Source: Sphingomonas sp. SRS2
GTDB taxonomy: Bacteria > Pseudomonadota > Alphaproteobacteria > Sphingomonadales > Sphingomonadaceae
Reading direction: 5' to 3'
Assembly (NCBI RefSeq): GCF_000971055.1
Contig: NZ_LARW01000090.1
Span: forward strand, 1-64,000
DNA: 64,000 nt
In this document: piece after piece, positions 20,571-29,165 of the stretch
How positions within the stretch are numbered: the first letter of the stretch is position 1
Layout of the letters: every line of letters begins with the position of its first letter
The notes under the pieces: generated by a model
What the model was told of the DNA's origin: nothing
Seen by the model: only the letters and a program-made list of their open reading frames with translations
Database searches by the model: none
Position numbers and translations under genes: made by a program

Positions 20571-22121
20571 ATGCGGCGGTTACTGGTGCTGGCGTTGGCG
20601 GCGCTGCTCTGCATCGGCATCGCTGTCATCGCGAACTATAGCAAGCAGCAGCCTGCCTCCAACGCCGTGGAAGCTCCTGCGACGGCCGCCGCGCCGCTGC
20701 CCCGGCAGCCGACGGCGTTCGGTATCAATCTGTCGACGGTCGCTTATTGGAGCAAGCAGCGTGCCTTCATGAACCTGGCGGTCGGGGGCATCTGGCAATC
20801 GATCAACGCAGGCTGGGCCGAGTTCGATCATGACCGGATCGACGGGAACGGCACCGTCTTGTCGTTGAAGCCGGGCGAGAATGTCGCGATGGCGCTGATC
20901 CGGCCGCCGCGCTCCTATCTGGGCGACATCGCGATCCGCTGCCGTTTCGACGGCAAGGGGGTCATCGACGGGATCGGCATGGTCAGCCCTGTGGCGTCGC
21001 CCGGACGGCTCGACTTCATCTGGCGTCACGACATAGAGACCGCGCAGTTTCGGCTCAACGCGACCGACCCGGCCGATCCGATCCGCAACATCGATTGCCG
21101 CGAGGCCGATGCCGATCCGAAGCTGCTGTTCGACTCCGCCTTCGTAGAGACGCTGACGCCGTACAAGGCGGTGCGGTTCATGGACTGGCAGCAGGCCAAC
21201 GGCAACGTTGCCGGAACATGGTCCCAGCGCACATCGCCCGGTGCGACGATCCAGTCGAGCGGGCAGGGCGTCGCGATGGAGCATATGGTGACGCTTGCCA
21301 ATCAGGCGAAGACCGATCCATGGTTCGTGATGCCGTGGAACGCAGACGCGACCTATACGGAAAACTTCGCGCGTTACGTGCACGACCACCTCGATCCCTC
21401 GCTGACGGTCTATGTGGAGGTCGGCAACGAGATCTGGAACATGGATTTCCCGGCCGGCAAGCAGGCGCGCGCCGAGGGTATCCGCGACAAGCTCAGCGCC
21501 AATCCCGACGAGGCCCGGATGCGGCGCTATGCGGTGAAGGCTGTCGCGGGGTTCAAGATCTGGTCACGCGTCTATGCGGACCGCCCGAAGCAGCTCGTCC
21601 GGATATTGTCCGGCCAGAATGCCTGGCCCGATCTGCTGCGCTATGCCGTCGACTACAAGGATACCGCGGCAAATGTCGATGCGCTCTCCACCGCAGTCTA
21701 TTTTGGGCAGCAATTGCTGGAAACGCCGCCCGCCGACACGCGCGACGCCGGGCCGCTTTTTCCGCCGCTGATGGCGTCGATCGACGCGACCTTCGCTTCG
21801 GCGCGGACCTTCAAGCAAATGGCCGACAGCCATGGCCTGCGTTATGTCGCTTATGAAGGCGGCCAGCATGTCAGCTGGCATGGTGCGGACCCGACGCTGA
21901 TCGGCCGCATCAACCGCGATCCGCGCATGGGCGACGCCTATCGCAAGTTCATGACCCTATGGGCGCGCGATTTCGGTGACACGCTGATGCTGTTCCATTC
22001 GGTGAGCCCGCCGGGCAGTTCGATGCATTTCGGTCTGGCCGACTATAGTGGCCAGCCGATATCCGAGACCCCGAAGCGCAAGGCCGTCCTCGACATGATC
22101 GCCGCGACGAAGGGCAAATGA
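20571..22121 (+). CDS. Exported glycoside hydrolase-like protein (clan GH-A-like)
   Basis: The 516-residue product has an N-terminal hydrophobic anchor or signal (about 3-22) and a Pro/Ala-rich linker. A probable beta-rich region covers about 45-235, and a TIM-barrel-like part lies at about 245-500. It holds VEVGNEIWN (Glu287, position of a retaining acid/base) and YVAYEGGQHV (Glu429, position of a nucleophile). Such proteins are often labelled 'cellulose-binding', without known substrate. I chose the ATG at 20571 because GGAG sits 8 bases upstream. In-frame ATGs at 20550 and 20436 are possible but poorly spaced. It lies 58 bp after the acyltransferase gene. Confidence 0.72.
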   Translation: MRRLLVLALAALLCIGIAVIANYSKQQPASNAVEAPATAAAPLPRQPTAFGINLSTVAYWSKQRAFMNLAVGGIWQSINAGWAEFDHDRIDGNGTVLSLKPGENVAMALIRPPRSYLGDIAIRCRFDGKGVIDGIGMVSPVASPGRLDFIWRHDIETAQFRLNATDPADPIRNIDCREADADPKLLFDSAFVETLTPYKAVRFMDWQQANGNVAGTWSQRTSPGATIQSSGQGVAMEHMVTLANQAKTDPWFVMPWNADATYTENFARYVHDHLDPSLTVYVEVGNEIWNMDFPAGKQARAEGIRDKLSANPDEARMRRYAVKAVAGFKIWSRVYADRPKQLVRILSGQNAWPDLLRYAVDYKDTAANVDALSTAVYFGQQLLETPPADTRDAGPLFPPLMASIDATFASARTFKQMADSHGLRYVAYEGGQHVSWHGADPTLIGRINRDPRMGDAYRKFMTLWARDFGDTLMLFHSVSPPGSSMHFGLADYSGQPISETPKRKAVLDMIAATKGK

Positions 22122-22125
22122 CCGG

Positions 22126-22914
22126 ATGATCCGGCAATGGCTGCTGGGATCGGCCGCCGGACGGCTTGCCCTCTCGCTACGCGATGGTTTCGATCTGCTG
22201 ACGGCGGGGCGTGAGGAGATCGGCGCCGTCGCCAACGATCAGCTCGCCGGCATGCTGGTCGCGCGCCTGACGGATGAAGGCGGCACCTTCATCGATATCG
22301 GCGCACATATCGGATCGGTGATCGCGGCGGTGCGCCGTCATTCGCCCGGCGCGACGATCGTCGCGGTCGAGGCTATCCCGGAGAAGGCCGAGCGGCTCCG
22401 TGCGAAATTCCCCGGCGTCCGCGTCGAATGCTGCGCGCTTGCCGAGCGCGAAGGGACGGCGAGATTCTTTATCGACCTCGATCGATCGGGCTACAGCTCG
22501 CTGGCGAAGGGCGAGGGGCGGCAGCGCGAGATCGAGGTGCCGTTGCGCACCCTCGACGGCCTTATCGCCGATGGCCGCGCCGATGTGATCAAGATCGACG
22601 TCGAGGGCGCCGAACTCGGCGTCTTGCGTGGTGCGGTGGCGCTGCTCGAGGCGTCGCGGCCGCTGATCATGTTCGAGAGCGGACCGCATGAGGTGCTGGG
22701 TCATGGCAAGGAGGCGATGTGGCGCTTCCTGCGCGAGCGCGACTATGCCGTCTTCGCACCTAATCGCCTCGCCCATGAAGCGCCGCCGTTCAGTGTGGAA
22801 GGTTTCCTCGACAGCCATCACTATCCGCGTCGGACGACAAATTATTTCGCGGTTCCGCTCGAAAAGATCGAAGCGATCCGCGCTAAGGCACGGAAAATCC
22901 TGAATATAAGATGA
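22126..22914 (+). CDS. FkbM family SAM-dependent methyltransferase
   Basis: The 262-residue product has the FkbM-type Rossmann methyltransferase pattern: FIDIGAHIGSVIAAV (SAM-binding motif I), IVAVEAIPEKAERL (motif II acidic residue), a VPLRTLDGLI stretch, and VIKIDVEGAELGVLRG, the family hallmark. These enzymes O-methylate sugars or other small acceptors. The gene starts 4 bp after the glycosidase-like gene, so the two are probably co-translated. Together with the acyltransferase this suggests glycan decoration. It converges on the esterase gene with a 3-bp gap. Confidence 0.88.
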   Translation: MIRQWLLGSAAGRLALSLRDGFDLLTAGREEIGAVANDQLAGMLVARLTDEGGTFIDIGAHIGSVIAAVRRHSPGATIVAVEAIPEKAERLRAKFPGVRVECCALAEREGTARFFIDLDRSGYSSLAKGEGRQREIEVPLRTLDGLIADGRADVIKIDVEGAELGVLRGAVALLEASRPLIMFESGPHEVLGHGKEAMWRFLRERDYAVFAPNRLAHEAPPFSVEGFLDSHHYPRRTTNYFAVPLEKIEAIRAKARKILNIR

Positions 22915-22917
22915 GTG

Positions 22918-23787
22918 TTAGCTGCCGGTCACTCGTCTGGCAAAGCGGGTGACATCGTCAAGCACGGGGGCTTTGTCACGGAAGGGTCTGGCCAGCGCGG
23001 TGACGATACCGACATGGCCGAGGCCGGGATAGACTTTCAGTTCGGACGACGCGCCCAGCGACCGCAGCTTGCGATCGAGGTTGATCGAGTTCTTAGGCCA
23101 GACGGTGTCATCCTCGCCGCCATGCAGCAGCAGCATCGGCGGTGCGGAGGCGGCGGCATAATGGATCGGCTGGGTCTCGTCGGGCTTTGGCCAGCCCCCG
23201 AAGGTGTTCTTCACCACCGCCCCGTTGAAGGGCAGGAAGTCATAGGGTCCGGCCAGACCGGCGAAACCCTTGATCGCGGCGCGGTCCCCACCCAGGAACT
23301 GCGGGTCGAGCGCCAACATCGCGGCGTTATAAGCGCCCGCCGAATGGCCCACGAGGACGATCCGGTCGGGATCGGCGCCGTATTGCGTGGCGTGGCCGCG
23401 GGTCCAGCGGACCGCTTCGGCGCAATCCTGAACGAAGCCGGGAAAATGGACCTCCGGGACCAGCCGGTAATCAGGCACCACCGTGACGAAACCCTGCGCC
23501 GCCAGCGCGCGCGCCGCGAAGTGATAGCCCTCACGCGTGCCATTGGCCCAGGAGCCGCCATAGATGAAGACGATCACCGGCAGAGCGCGTTGCCCCGCGT
23601 TGACCGGCGCGTAGATGTCGAGCTTCCGGCGTGGGCCGTCGCCATAGGATATGTCCGACGCGACCTTCCGGCTACCGCCGTCCTTGGGCATGACGGTGTC
23701 GAACGCCCGCACCGGCGAACAGGCGGCGGCTACCAAAGCGCCGCAGAGCATCGCCGCCAGTCCGGCCAAGGTCAGCTTCGTCATCAT
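22918..23787 (-). CDS. Alpha/beta-hydrolase, BD-FAE/carboxylesterase-like, exported
   Basis: The 289-residue product begins with a signal sequence ending near AAACSPVRAF, which may carry a lipobox-like Cys at about 23. The fold shows IVFIYGGSWANGTREGYHF (oxyanion-hole HGG-like region), the nucleophile elbow VGHSAGAYNAAM, an Asp in GGEDDTVWP, and a His in YPGLGHVGI. The nearest named groups are feruloyl/acetylxylan-type esterases. It could remove acyl groups from the glycan that the convergent operon builds, but that is inference. The gene is monocistronic. Confidence 0.85.
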   Translation of the reverse strand: MMTKLTLAGLAAMLCGALVAAACSPVRAFDTVMPKDGGSRKVASDISYGDGPRRKLDIYAPVNAGQRALPVIVFIYGGSWANGTREGYHFAARALAAQGFVTVVPDYRLVPEVHFPGFVQDCAEAVRWTRGHATQYGADPDRIVLVGHSAGAYNAAMLALDPQFLGGDRAAIKGFAGLAGPYDFLPFNGAVVKNTFGGWPKPDETQPIHYAAASAPPMLLLHGGEDDTVWPKNSINLDRKLRSLGASSELKVYPGLGHVGIVTALARPFRDKAPVLDDVTRFARRVTGS

Positions 23788-23887
23788 ATCTCCGCATTAT
23801 TGGATACCGTCATCTACGCCAGTTGCTACTGTCTGGTTGCGCCGTGCGTTGTGAGGGGCGTCACTTGATCAAGCATAGGAGGCAAGC

Positions 23888-24313
23888 ATGATAGTTCGGA
23901 GCGGATCGGCCCATTATTCGGGGCTCGGCAAGGATGGAAAGGGGCATGTCTCGACCCAGTCGGGCGTGCTCGACAAGCAGCAATATGGGTTCAACACCCG
24001 GTTCGAAGATGGGAAGGGCACAAATCCCGAGGAATTGATCGCGGCGGCGCATGCCTCATGTTTCACCATGGCGTTGAGCTTCGGGCTCGCCAACGCAGGC
24101 TATAGCGACGGTGAGCTCGATACCACCGCCAAGGTATCACTCGACAAGGAAGGCGAGGGCTTCAAGGTGAGCAAGTCTGCGCTGACGCTGCAAGCAAAGG
24201 TGCCCGGCATCGATGCGGACGAGTTCGCGAAAATCGCCGATGACGCAAAGGCGAATTGCCCGATCTCGAAACTGCTGAATGCAGAAGTAACGCTAGAGCG
24301 CACGTTGCTGTAA
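23888..24313 (+). CDS. OsmC family peroxiredoxin-like protein
   Basis: The 141-residue product matches OsmC throughout: the N-terminal SAHYSGLGKDGKGHVSTQSG, the active-site region NPEELIAAAHASCFTMALSFGLANAG with the first redox Cys, and the second Cys in AKANCPISKLLNAEV. OsmC proteins reduce organic hydroperoxides in the cytoplasm, usually under stress control. A ribosome site AGGAGG lies 5-6 bp upstream of the ATG. No EcfG-type promoter is visible in the 100-bp upstream gap. A strong terminator follows. Confidence 0.93.
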   Translation: MIVRSGSAHYSGLGKDGKGHVSTQSGVLDKQQYGFNTRFEDGKGTNPEELIAAAHASCFTMALSFGLANAGYSDGELDTTAKVSLDKEGEGFKVSKSALTLQAKVPGIDADEFAKIADDAKANCPISKLLNAEVTLERTLL

Positions 24314-24322
24314 CGCCATAAC

Positions 24323-24349
24323 GAAGGGGGCCGGAAAACGGCCCCCTTC
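24323..24349 (+). terminator. Intrinsic terminator after the OsmC gene
   Basis: An 11-bp perfect stem (24323-24333 with 24339-24349) with a 5-base loop lies 10 bp after the OsmC stop codon. The stem carries A residues at its 5' foot and T residues at its 3' foot. It may also stop transcription arriving on the minus strand from the low-complexity gene, whose stop codon lies 47 bp away. Confidence 0.85.
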
Positions 24350-24395
24350 TCCCAGTCGGCTCATAAAGCCTTGGCTCTAAATCCGCAGCAGCGGA

Positions 24396-24731
24396 TTATT
24401 CGCCATTATTCCCGTAGCCGCCGGGCTGACCGCCCTGCTGGCTGCCGTCACGCTCACTCTGCTGTCCGCCCTGCTGGTTCTGCTGGCGGTCAACCGAACC
24501 GGAGCGCTGCTGTTCCTGATCTTCCCAGTCCTGTCCGCCTTCGGTGCCTTGGCCGGCTTGGCCGGCCTGGTTATTCTGCGAACCCTGGTCGCCTTGCTGA
24601 CCCTGCTGATTCTGCTGCTGGCGGCCCATTTGACCTTCGCGCTGTTGATCCTGCTGGCCGTTAGGATTGGGATTCTGGCTCATCTCATTCTGGTCACTGC
24701 GGTCGTTGCCGCCCTGGCGATTCTCGCCCAT
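24396..24731 (-). CDS. Gln/Gly/Asn-rich low-complexity protein, probably stress-induced
   Basis: The 111-residue product is almost entirely disordered: about 30% Gln, 20% Gly and 10% Asn, with scattered Asp/Glu/Arg, one Trp, and no hydrophobic core. I recognise no enzyme domain. The composition recalls bacterial hydrophilins or prion-like segments, and similar stress-associated glycine-rich proteins are seen in alphaproteobacteria. The start is well supported: AGGAGA lies 8 bp before the ATG, and a GGAAC-N16-CGTT promoter lies about 45 bp further up. An open frame on the opposite strand (24549-24818) is the mirror of the repeats and has no such signals. Confidence 0.7.
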   Translation of the reverse strand: MGENRQGGNDRSDQNEMSQNPNPNGQQDQQREGQMGRQQQNQQGQQGDQGSQNNQAGQAGQGTEGGQDWEDQEQQRSGSVDRQQNQQGGQQSERDGSQQGGQPGGYGNNGE

Positions 24732-24774
24732 GGCATCTTCTCCTGTGAATATCCTGTTGGAAGGACACTGGAAG

Positions 24775-24799
24775 AACGGACAGCTACCGGCCGCGTTCC
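24775..24799 (-). promoter_or_regulatory. Predicted EcfG general-stress promoter
   Basis: On the minus strand GGAAC (24799-24795) is followed, after a 16-base spacer, by CGTT (24778-24775). This is an exact match to the GGAAC-N16/17-CGTT promoter of the alphaproteobacterial PhyR-NepR-EcfG stress sigma factor. It faces the low-complexity gene, with the transcription start expected near 24768. Nothing in the window shows where ecfG or phyR lie. Confidence 0.75.
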
Positions 24800-24925
24800 G
24801 GTCATAACGGCCAAGTGACTGAAAACGCGATATTCTGATAACGAAACGAGCTTGACGGGATCAGCGGCGTTGCGGAGGAGGGCTGCTATCCGTAGGACGC
24901 TCGCCGTGACTCGGAAGGGATATAT

Positions 24926-26218
24926 ATGTCGCAGCCGTTGAGGGTGGCACTTGCAGGCCTGGGCACCGTGGGTGCGGGCGTCATCAAGCTGATCGACGAG
25001 AATAGAGCGCTGATCGAGCGCCGTGCTGGTCGCGCGATCGAGATTGTCGCGATTTCCGCGCGCGACCGGTCACGCGATCGTGGTGTCGACCTCAGCCGTT
25101 TTGCCTGGGTCGACGATGCGACGACGCTTGCCGCCGCGCATGATGTCGATGTCGTGGTCGAACTGGTAGGCGGCGCCGACGGCCCTGCGTTGACGCTGGC
25201 GCGCGAGACGCTCGCCGCGGGCAAGCCCTTCGTCACCGCCAACAAGGCGATGATCGCGCATCACGGCCTCGAACTGGCGGGCCTCGCCGAACAGCGCGGC
25301 GTCGCGCTCAAATATGAAGCTGCGGTCGCGGGCGGCATTCCGGTGATCAAGGGGCTGCGCGAGGGCGCCGCCGCCAACGTCATCTCCGAGGTGTCCGGTA
25401 TCCTCAACGGCACCTGCAACTACATCCTCACCGAGATGGAGGAGAAGGGCAGCGACTTCGCCGATGTCCTCGGCGAAGCGCAGCGGCTGGGCTATGCCGA
25501 GGCAGACCCCAGCTTCGACATCGACGGCGTCGACGCCGCGCACAAGCTGTCGATCCTCGCGAGCCTCGCCTTCGGCACCGCGGTCGACTTCGACGCGGTC
25601 CAGATCACCGGTATCCGGCACGTCATCGCCGCCGATATCGCCGAGGCGGCGGCGCTTGGTTTCCGCGTGCGGCTGGTCGGCCATGGCGAGGCGAACGCCA
25701 AGGGGCTGTTCCAGCGCGTCCACCCTTGCCTTGTGCCGCTCAGCCATCCGCTCTCGCATGTCTCGGGATCGCTCAACGCGGTGGTGGCGCACGGCAATTT
25801 CGTCGGCAGGCTGTTCTTCCAGGGGCGCGGCGCGGGCGAGGGGCCAACCGCCTCTGCCGTCGTCGCCGACCTGATCGACATTGCCCGTGGTGAGACCGGC
25901 CCCGCCTTCGCGATGCCGGTCGCCGCGCTCGCCAAGCCCGCCGCCGCGGCCGCCGGGGATCGCCGCGGCCGTTCCTATCTGCGCTTCACCGTCGCCGACC
26001 GCCCCGGCGTGCTGGCCGAGATCACCGCCGCGATGCGCGATGCCGGGGTCTCGATCGAGAGCCTGATTCAGCGTGGCGTCACCGATGAGGATCATGTCCT
26101 GATCGCCATGGTCACCCACGTCGGACCCGAACGCGCGGTCTCCGACGCCCTCGAAAGGCTCGACGGGTCGCAGAGTCTCACCGGTAAGCCGATGTTGATG
26201 CACATCCTGGACGATTGA
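24926..26218 (+). CDS. hom: Homoserine dehydrogenase
   Basis: The 430-residue product starts with an NAD(P)-binding Rossmann motif (VALAGLGTVGAGVIKL). It has the catalytic domain with ETLAAGKPFVTANKAMIA, YEAAVAGGIPVIKGLREG, SGILNGTCNYILTEM and AEADPSFDIDGVDAAHKLSILA, and a C-terminal ACT domain (about 350-428, RPGVLAEITAAMRDAGVSIESL). It reduces aspartate semialdehyde to homoserine, the branch point for threonine and methionine. The ACT domain suggests feedback control, usually by threonine. glpX follows after 75 bp, as is common in this order of bacteria. Confidence 0.96.
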   Translation: MSQPLRVALAGLGTVGAGVIKLIDENRALIERRAGRAIEIVAISARDRSRDRGVDLSRFAWVDDATTLAAAHDVDVVVELVGGADGPALTLARETLAAGKPFVTANKAMIAHHGLELAGLAEQRGVALKYEAAVAGGIPVIKGLREGAAANVISEVSGILNGTCNYILTEMEEKGSDFADVLGEAQRLGYAEADPSFDIDGVDAAHKLSILASLAFGTAVDFDAVQITGIRHVIAADIAEAAALGFRVRLVGHGEANAKGLFQRVHPCLVPLSHPLSHVSGSLNAVVAHGNFVGRLFFQGRGAGEGPTASAVVADLIDIARGETGPAFAMPVAALAKPAAAAAGDRRGRSYLRFTVADRPGVLAEITAAMRDAGVSIESLIQRGVTDEDHVLIAMVTHVGPERAVSDALERLDGSQSLTGKPMLMHILDD

Positions 26219-26293
26219 GGCGCCGGGCTTCTCGACAATGTCATGATGCTCGCTTAATCGCGTCCCACTCCAATTAAGAAAAAGGTGAACCGC

Positions 26294-27268
26294 ATGGTGA
26301 AGGCAAGTAACGCGCTCGACCGGGTTCTCGTTCTCGAGATGGTCCGCGTCACCGAGGCTGCGGCGATCGCCGCGTCGAAGCTGGTCGGACGCGGTGACGA
26401 AAAGGCTGCCGATCATGCGGCGGTCGAAGCGATGCGCGCGGCCTTCAACGAACTCGAGTTCGACGGCACCGTGGTGATCGGCGAGGGCGAACGGGACGAA
26501 GCCCCGATGCTCTATATCGGCGAGAAGGTCGGTTGCGGTCAGGGCACTGGCCCAAAGATCGATATCGCGCTCGACCCGCTCGAAGGCACGACGATCACCG
26601 CCAAGGCTGGCCCCAACGCACTTGCCGTGCTGGCGATCGCCGAGGAGGGCGGCCTGCTTAACGCGCCCGACGTCTATATGGACAAGCTGGCCATCGGCCC
26701 GGGCTATGAGACGGGCCTTGTCGGCCTCGATCGCACGCCGACCGAGAATGTGAAGGCGCTGGCCAAGGCCAAGGGCGTGCAGCCGGACGAGATCATCGCC
26801 TGCGTGCTCGACCGTCCCCGCCACGAGAAACTGATCGCCGAGCTGCGCAGCCTGGGCTGTGGAATCGTTCTGATCCCCGATGGCGACGTCGCCGGCGTGA
26901 TCGCGGTGACCAACCCCGATACGACGATCGATATCTACATGGGTTCGGGCGGTGCGCCCGAAGGCGTGCTCGCGGCGGCGGCGCTTAAATGCGTCGGTGG
27001 CCAGTTCCAGGGCCGCCTGCTTTTCCGCAACGATGACGAGAAGGCTCGTGCCCGCAAATGGGGCGTAACCGATCTCGACCGGATCTATCAGCTCGACGAC
27101 CTGGTGAAGGGCGATGCCATCTTCGCAGCGACCGGGGTGACCGACGGTTCGCTGCTCGAAGGCGTCAAGCGCCGCAAGGGCGGCTGCATGACCACCGAGA
27201 GCGTGGTGATGCGCGCTTCCAGCGGAACGGTCCGCTGGGTCAAGGGCGAACACTTCAAGCAGAATTGA
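26294..27268 (+). CDS. glpX: Class II fructose-1,6-bisphosphatase
   Basis: The 324-residue product shows the GlpX pattern: EMVRVTEAAAIAASKLVGRGDEKAADHAAVEAMR, GTVVIGEGERDEAPMLYIGE and the metal-binding DIALDPLEGTT, with a Gly-rich MGSGGAPEGVLAAAALKC later. It converts fructose-1,6-bisphosphate to fructose-6-phosphate in gluconeogenesis. I chose ATG 26294 because AAAAGG is well spaced ahead of it. An in-frame GTG at 26285 is the alternative. A palindromic repeat pair follows the gene. Confidence 0.95.
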   Translation: MVKASNALDRVLVLEMVRVTEAAAIAASKLVGRGDEKAADHAAVEAMRAAFNELEFDGTVVIGEGERDEAPMLYIGEKVGCGQGTGPKIDIALDPLEGTTITAKAGPNALAVLAIAEEGGLLNAPDVYMDKLAIGPGYETGLVGLDRTPTENVKALAKAKGVQPDEIIACVLDRPRHEKLIAELRSLGCGIVLIPDGDVAGVIAVTNPDTTIDIYMGSGGAPEGVLAAAALKCVGGQFQGRLLFRNDDEKARARKWGVTDLDRIYQLDDLVKGDAIFAATGVTDGSLLEGVKRRKGGCMTTESVVMRASSGTVRWVKGEHFKQN

Positions 27269-27277
27269 GCTGCCACA

Positions 27278-27356
27278 TCGCCCCGGCGGAAGCCGGGGCC
27301 GCCAGAGGCTTATCCACCACTTATCCGCTAGCGACCCGGCCTCCGCCGGGGCGACG
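27278..27356. repeat. Inverted pair of interspersed palindromic repeats
   Basis: Two arms, 27278-27300 and 27334-27356, each form a CCCCGGC...GCCGGGG hairpin and face each other with CGACG/TCG-type outer ends. They have the same core as the single copy at 155-177. The pair fills the glpX-recJ gap, where it could end or attenuate glpX transcription. The middle holds two TTATCC direct repeats. Confidence 0.75.
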
Positions 27357-27391
27357 TTGCGGATGGGAGGACTAGCTTCTAAGCACCTTTC

Positions 27392-29158
27392 ATGCGCTCT
27401 CCCGTTCTGAACATCACCCGCTCGATCCTTGGTCAGCCCTGGCATTGGCGGGGCGGGGCGGGCGACGGGATCGACGCCAATTTCGAGCCCGACGATCTCG
27501 TCGCGCAGCTGCTGCTTGCGCGCGGCTGTCCGCGCGACGCAATCGAGGAGCATCGCAGCCCCACGATCCGCAACTTCATGCCCGATCCGTCGATCTTCCG
27601 GGACATGGACGCCGCCGCCGAACGGCTGGCCGACGCGGTCGCCAGAGGGGAAGCGATCACTATCTTCGGCGATTATGACGTCGATGGCGCGACATCGGCG
27701 GCGCTGCTGATCCGGCTGTTGCGCGATCTCGGTCTGTCCCCGGCTGCTTATATCCCGGACCGGTTGATGGAGGGCTATGGGCCCTCGGGTGAGGCACTGC
27801 TCAAGATCGGGGAAAGCGGCACCAAGCTGATCGTCACCGTCGATTGCGGCGCACAGGCGTTCGAGGCGCTGGCGCTGGCGCAGGACGCGGGGATCGAGGT
27901 GATCGTCGTCGATCACCACAAATGCGCGGCGGCGCTGCCGCGCACCTTCGCGCTGGTCAATCCCAATCGGCTCGATGAGGGCGAGGGCGCGGTGCATGGC
28001 CATCTCGCTGCAGTCGGCGTCGCTTTCCTGCTGGGTGCGGCGCTGCTGCGCCTGTTGCGGGCGCGTGGCTGGTTCGCGACCCGGGCCGAGCCGAAGCTGA
28101 TGGACCTGCTCGATATCGTCGCGCTGGGTACCGTAGCCGATGTCGCGGCGCTACGCGGCCTCAACCGTGCCTTCGTGGCGCAGGGGCTGAAGATCATGGC
28201 AGGCCGCCGCAACATCGGCATCGCCGCGCTGATCGAGGCATCGCGGCTCGATCGCGCGCCAACCTGCACCGATCTCGGCTTCGCGCTGGGCCCACGGATC
28301 AATGCGGGCGGGCGGGTCGGCAAGTCGGACCTCGGCGTGCGCCTGCTCACCACGACGGACCCCGAGGAAGCGCGCGAGATCGCCATCGAGCTCGACCGCC
28401 TCAACGAGGAGCGCCGCGCGATCGAGAAGGTCGTGCAGGACGAAGCGGAGATCGCCGCGCTCACCCAGGGCAACCGCGCTGTCGCGGTCGTCGCCGGCGG
28501 CGGCTGGCATCCCGGCGTGATCGGTATCGTCGCGGGCCGTCTCAAGGAGAAGCTCGGTCGTCCCGCGATCGTCATCGCGCTCGACACCGGCGGGATCGGC
28601 AAGGGATCGGGCCGATCGATCGGCGGGGTAGATCTTGGCGCGGCGGTGCTCGCCGCCAAGGATATGGGCCTGCTCGTCGCGGGAGGCGGCCATGCCATGG
28701 CCGCAGGGCTCACCGTCGGTCCGGGCGGGATCGATGCGCTTGCCGACTATCTCGACAGCCGGCTCGCGAGCGACGTCGCCACGGCGCGCGACGATCGCGC
28801 ATTGCTGCTGGATGCCGTTGTCGCGCCCGGCGGGGTCACACCCTCGCTGGTCGAGGCGTTGGAAGCTGGTGGCCCCTATGGGGCTGGCTGGCCCGCTCCG
28901 CGGATCGCGGCGGGCGCGGTGCGGGTCATCAAGGCCGATGTGGTGGGGCAGGGGCATGTTCGCACGATCGTTGCGGGCCGTGACGGCCGATCGATCAAGT
29001 CGATCGCGTTCCGCGCCGCGGATAACCCACTCGGGCAGGCGCTGCTGGGCGCGGGCCCCGATCGAACCCTGTGGATCGCCGGCCGCCCGAAGATCGACGA
29101 CTGGGGCAGCCGCCCCGCTGCAGAGCTTCATATCGAGGATGCCGCCTGGGCGGATTGA
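27392..29158 (+). CDS. recJ: Single-stranded-DNA-specific 5'-3' exonuclease RecJ
   Basis: The 588-residue product has the DHH-superfamily motifs: ITIFGDYDVDGATSAALLIRLL (motif I), IVTVDCGAQAFEAL (II), and VIVVDHHKCAAALP (III, DHH). GPRINAGGRVGKSDLGVRLL and the DHHA1 part (GIVAGRLKEKLGRPAIVIAL ... GGHAMAAGLTV) follow, then a C-terminal OB-like domain. It degrades single-stranded 5' ends in recombination and mismatch repair. Length is normal. It converges on the ClpP-like gene with 7 bp between stop codons. A large open frame on the opposite strand across hom-glpX-recJ is a codon-bias shadow. Confidence 0.95.
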   Translation: MRSPVLNITRSILGQPWHWRGGAGDGIDANFEPDDLVAQLLLARGCPRDAIEEHRSPTIRNFMPDPSIFRDMDAAAERLADAVARGEAITIFGDYDVDGATSAALLIRLLRDLGLSPAAYIPDRLMEGYGPSGEALLKIGESGTKLIVTVDCGAQAFEALALAQDAGIEVIVVDHHKCAAALPRTFALVNPNRLDEGEGAVHGHLAAVGVAFLLGAALLRLLRARGWFATRAEPKLMDLLDIVALGTVADVAALRGLNRAFVAQGLKIMAGRRNIGIAALIEASRLDRAPTCTDLGFALGPRINAGGRVGKSDLGVRLLTTTDPEEAREIAIELDRLNEERRAIEKVVQDEAEIAALTQGNRAVAVVAGGGWHPGVIGIVAGRLKEKLGRPAIVIALDTGGIGKGSGRSIGGVDLGAAVLAAKDMGLLVAGGGHAMAAGLTVGPGGIDALADYLDSRLASDVATARDDRALLLDAVVAPGGVTPSLVEALEAGGPYGAGWPAPRIAAGAVRVIKADVVGQGHVRTIVAGRDGRSIKSIAFRAADNPLGQALLGAGPDRTLWIAGRPKIDDWGSRPAAELHIEDAAWAD

Positions 29159-29165
29159 CACGGGG

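Noticed and set aside
24549-24818. An 89-codon hydrophobic plus-strand frame opposite the Gln-rich gene.
   Set aside because: Its Leu/Ala/Val-rich translation is the mirror of CAG/CAA-type repeats. The promoter and ribosome site point to the minus strand.
25070-28003. A 977-codon open frame on the minus strand across hom, glpX and most of recJ.
   Set aside because: It is the antisense of three well-supported genes with high GC at third positions, which removes stop codons from that opposite frame. The translation is Arg/His/Asp-rich with no domain I recognise and no ribosome site.
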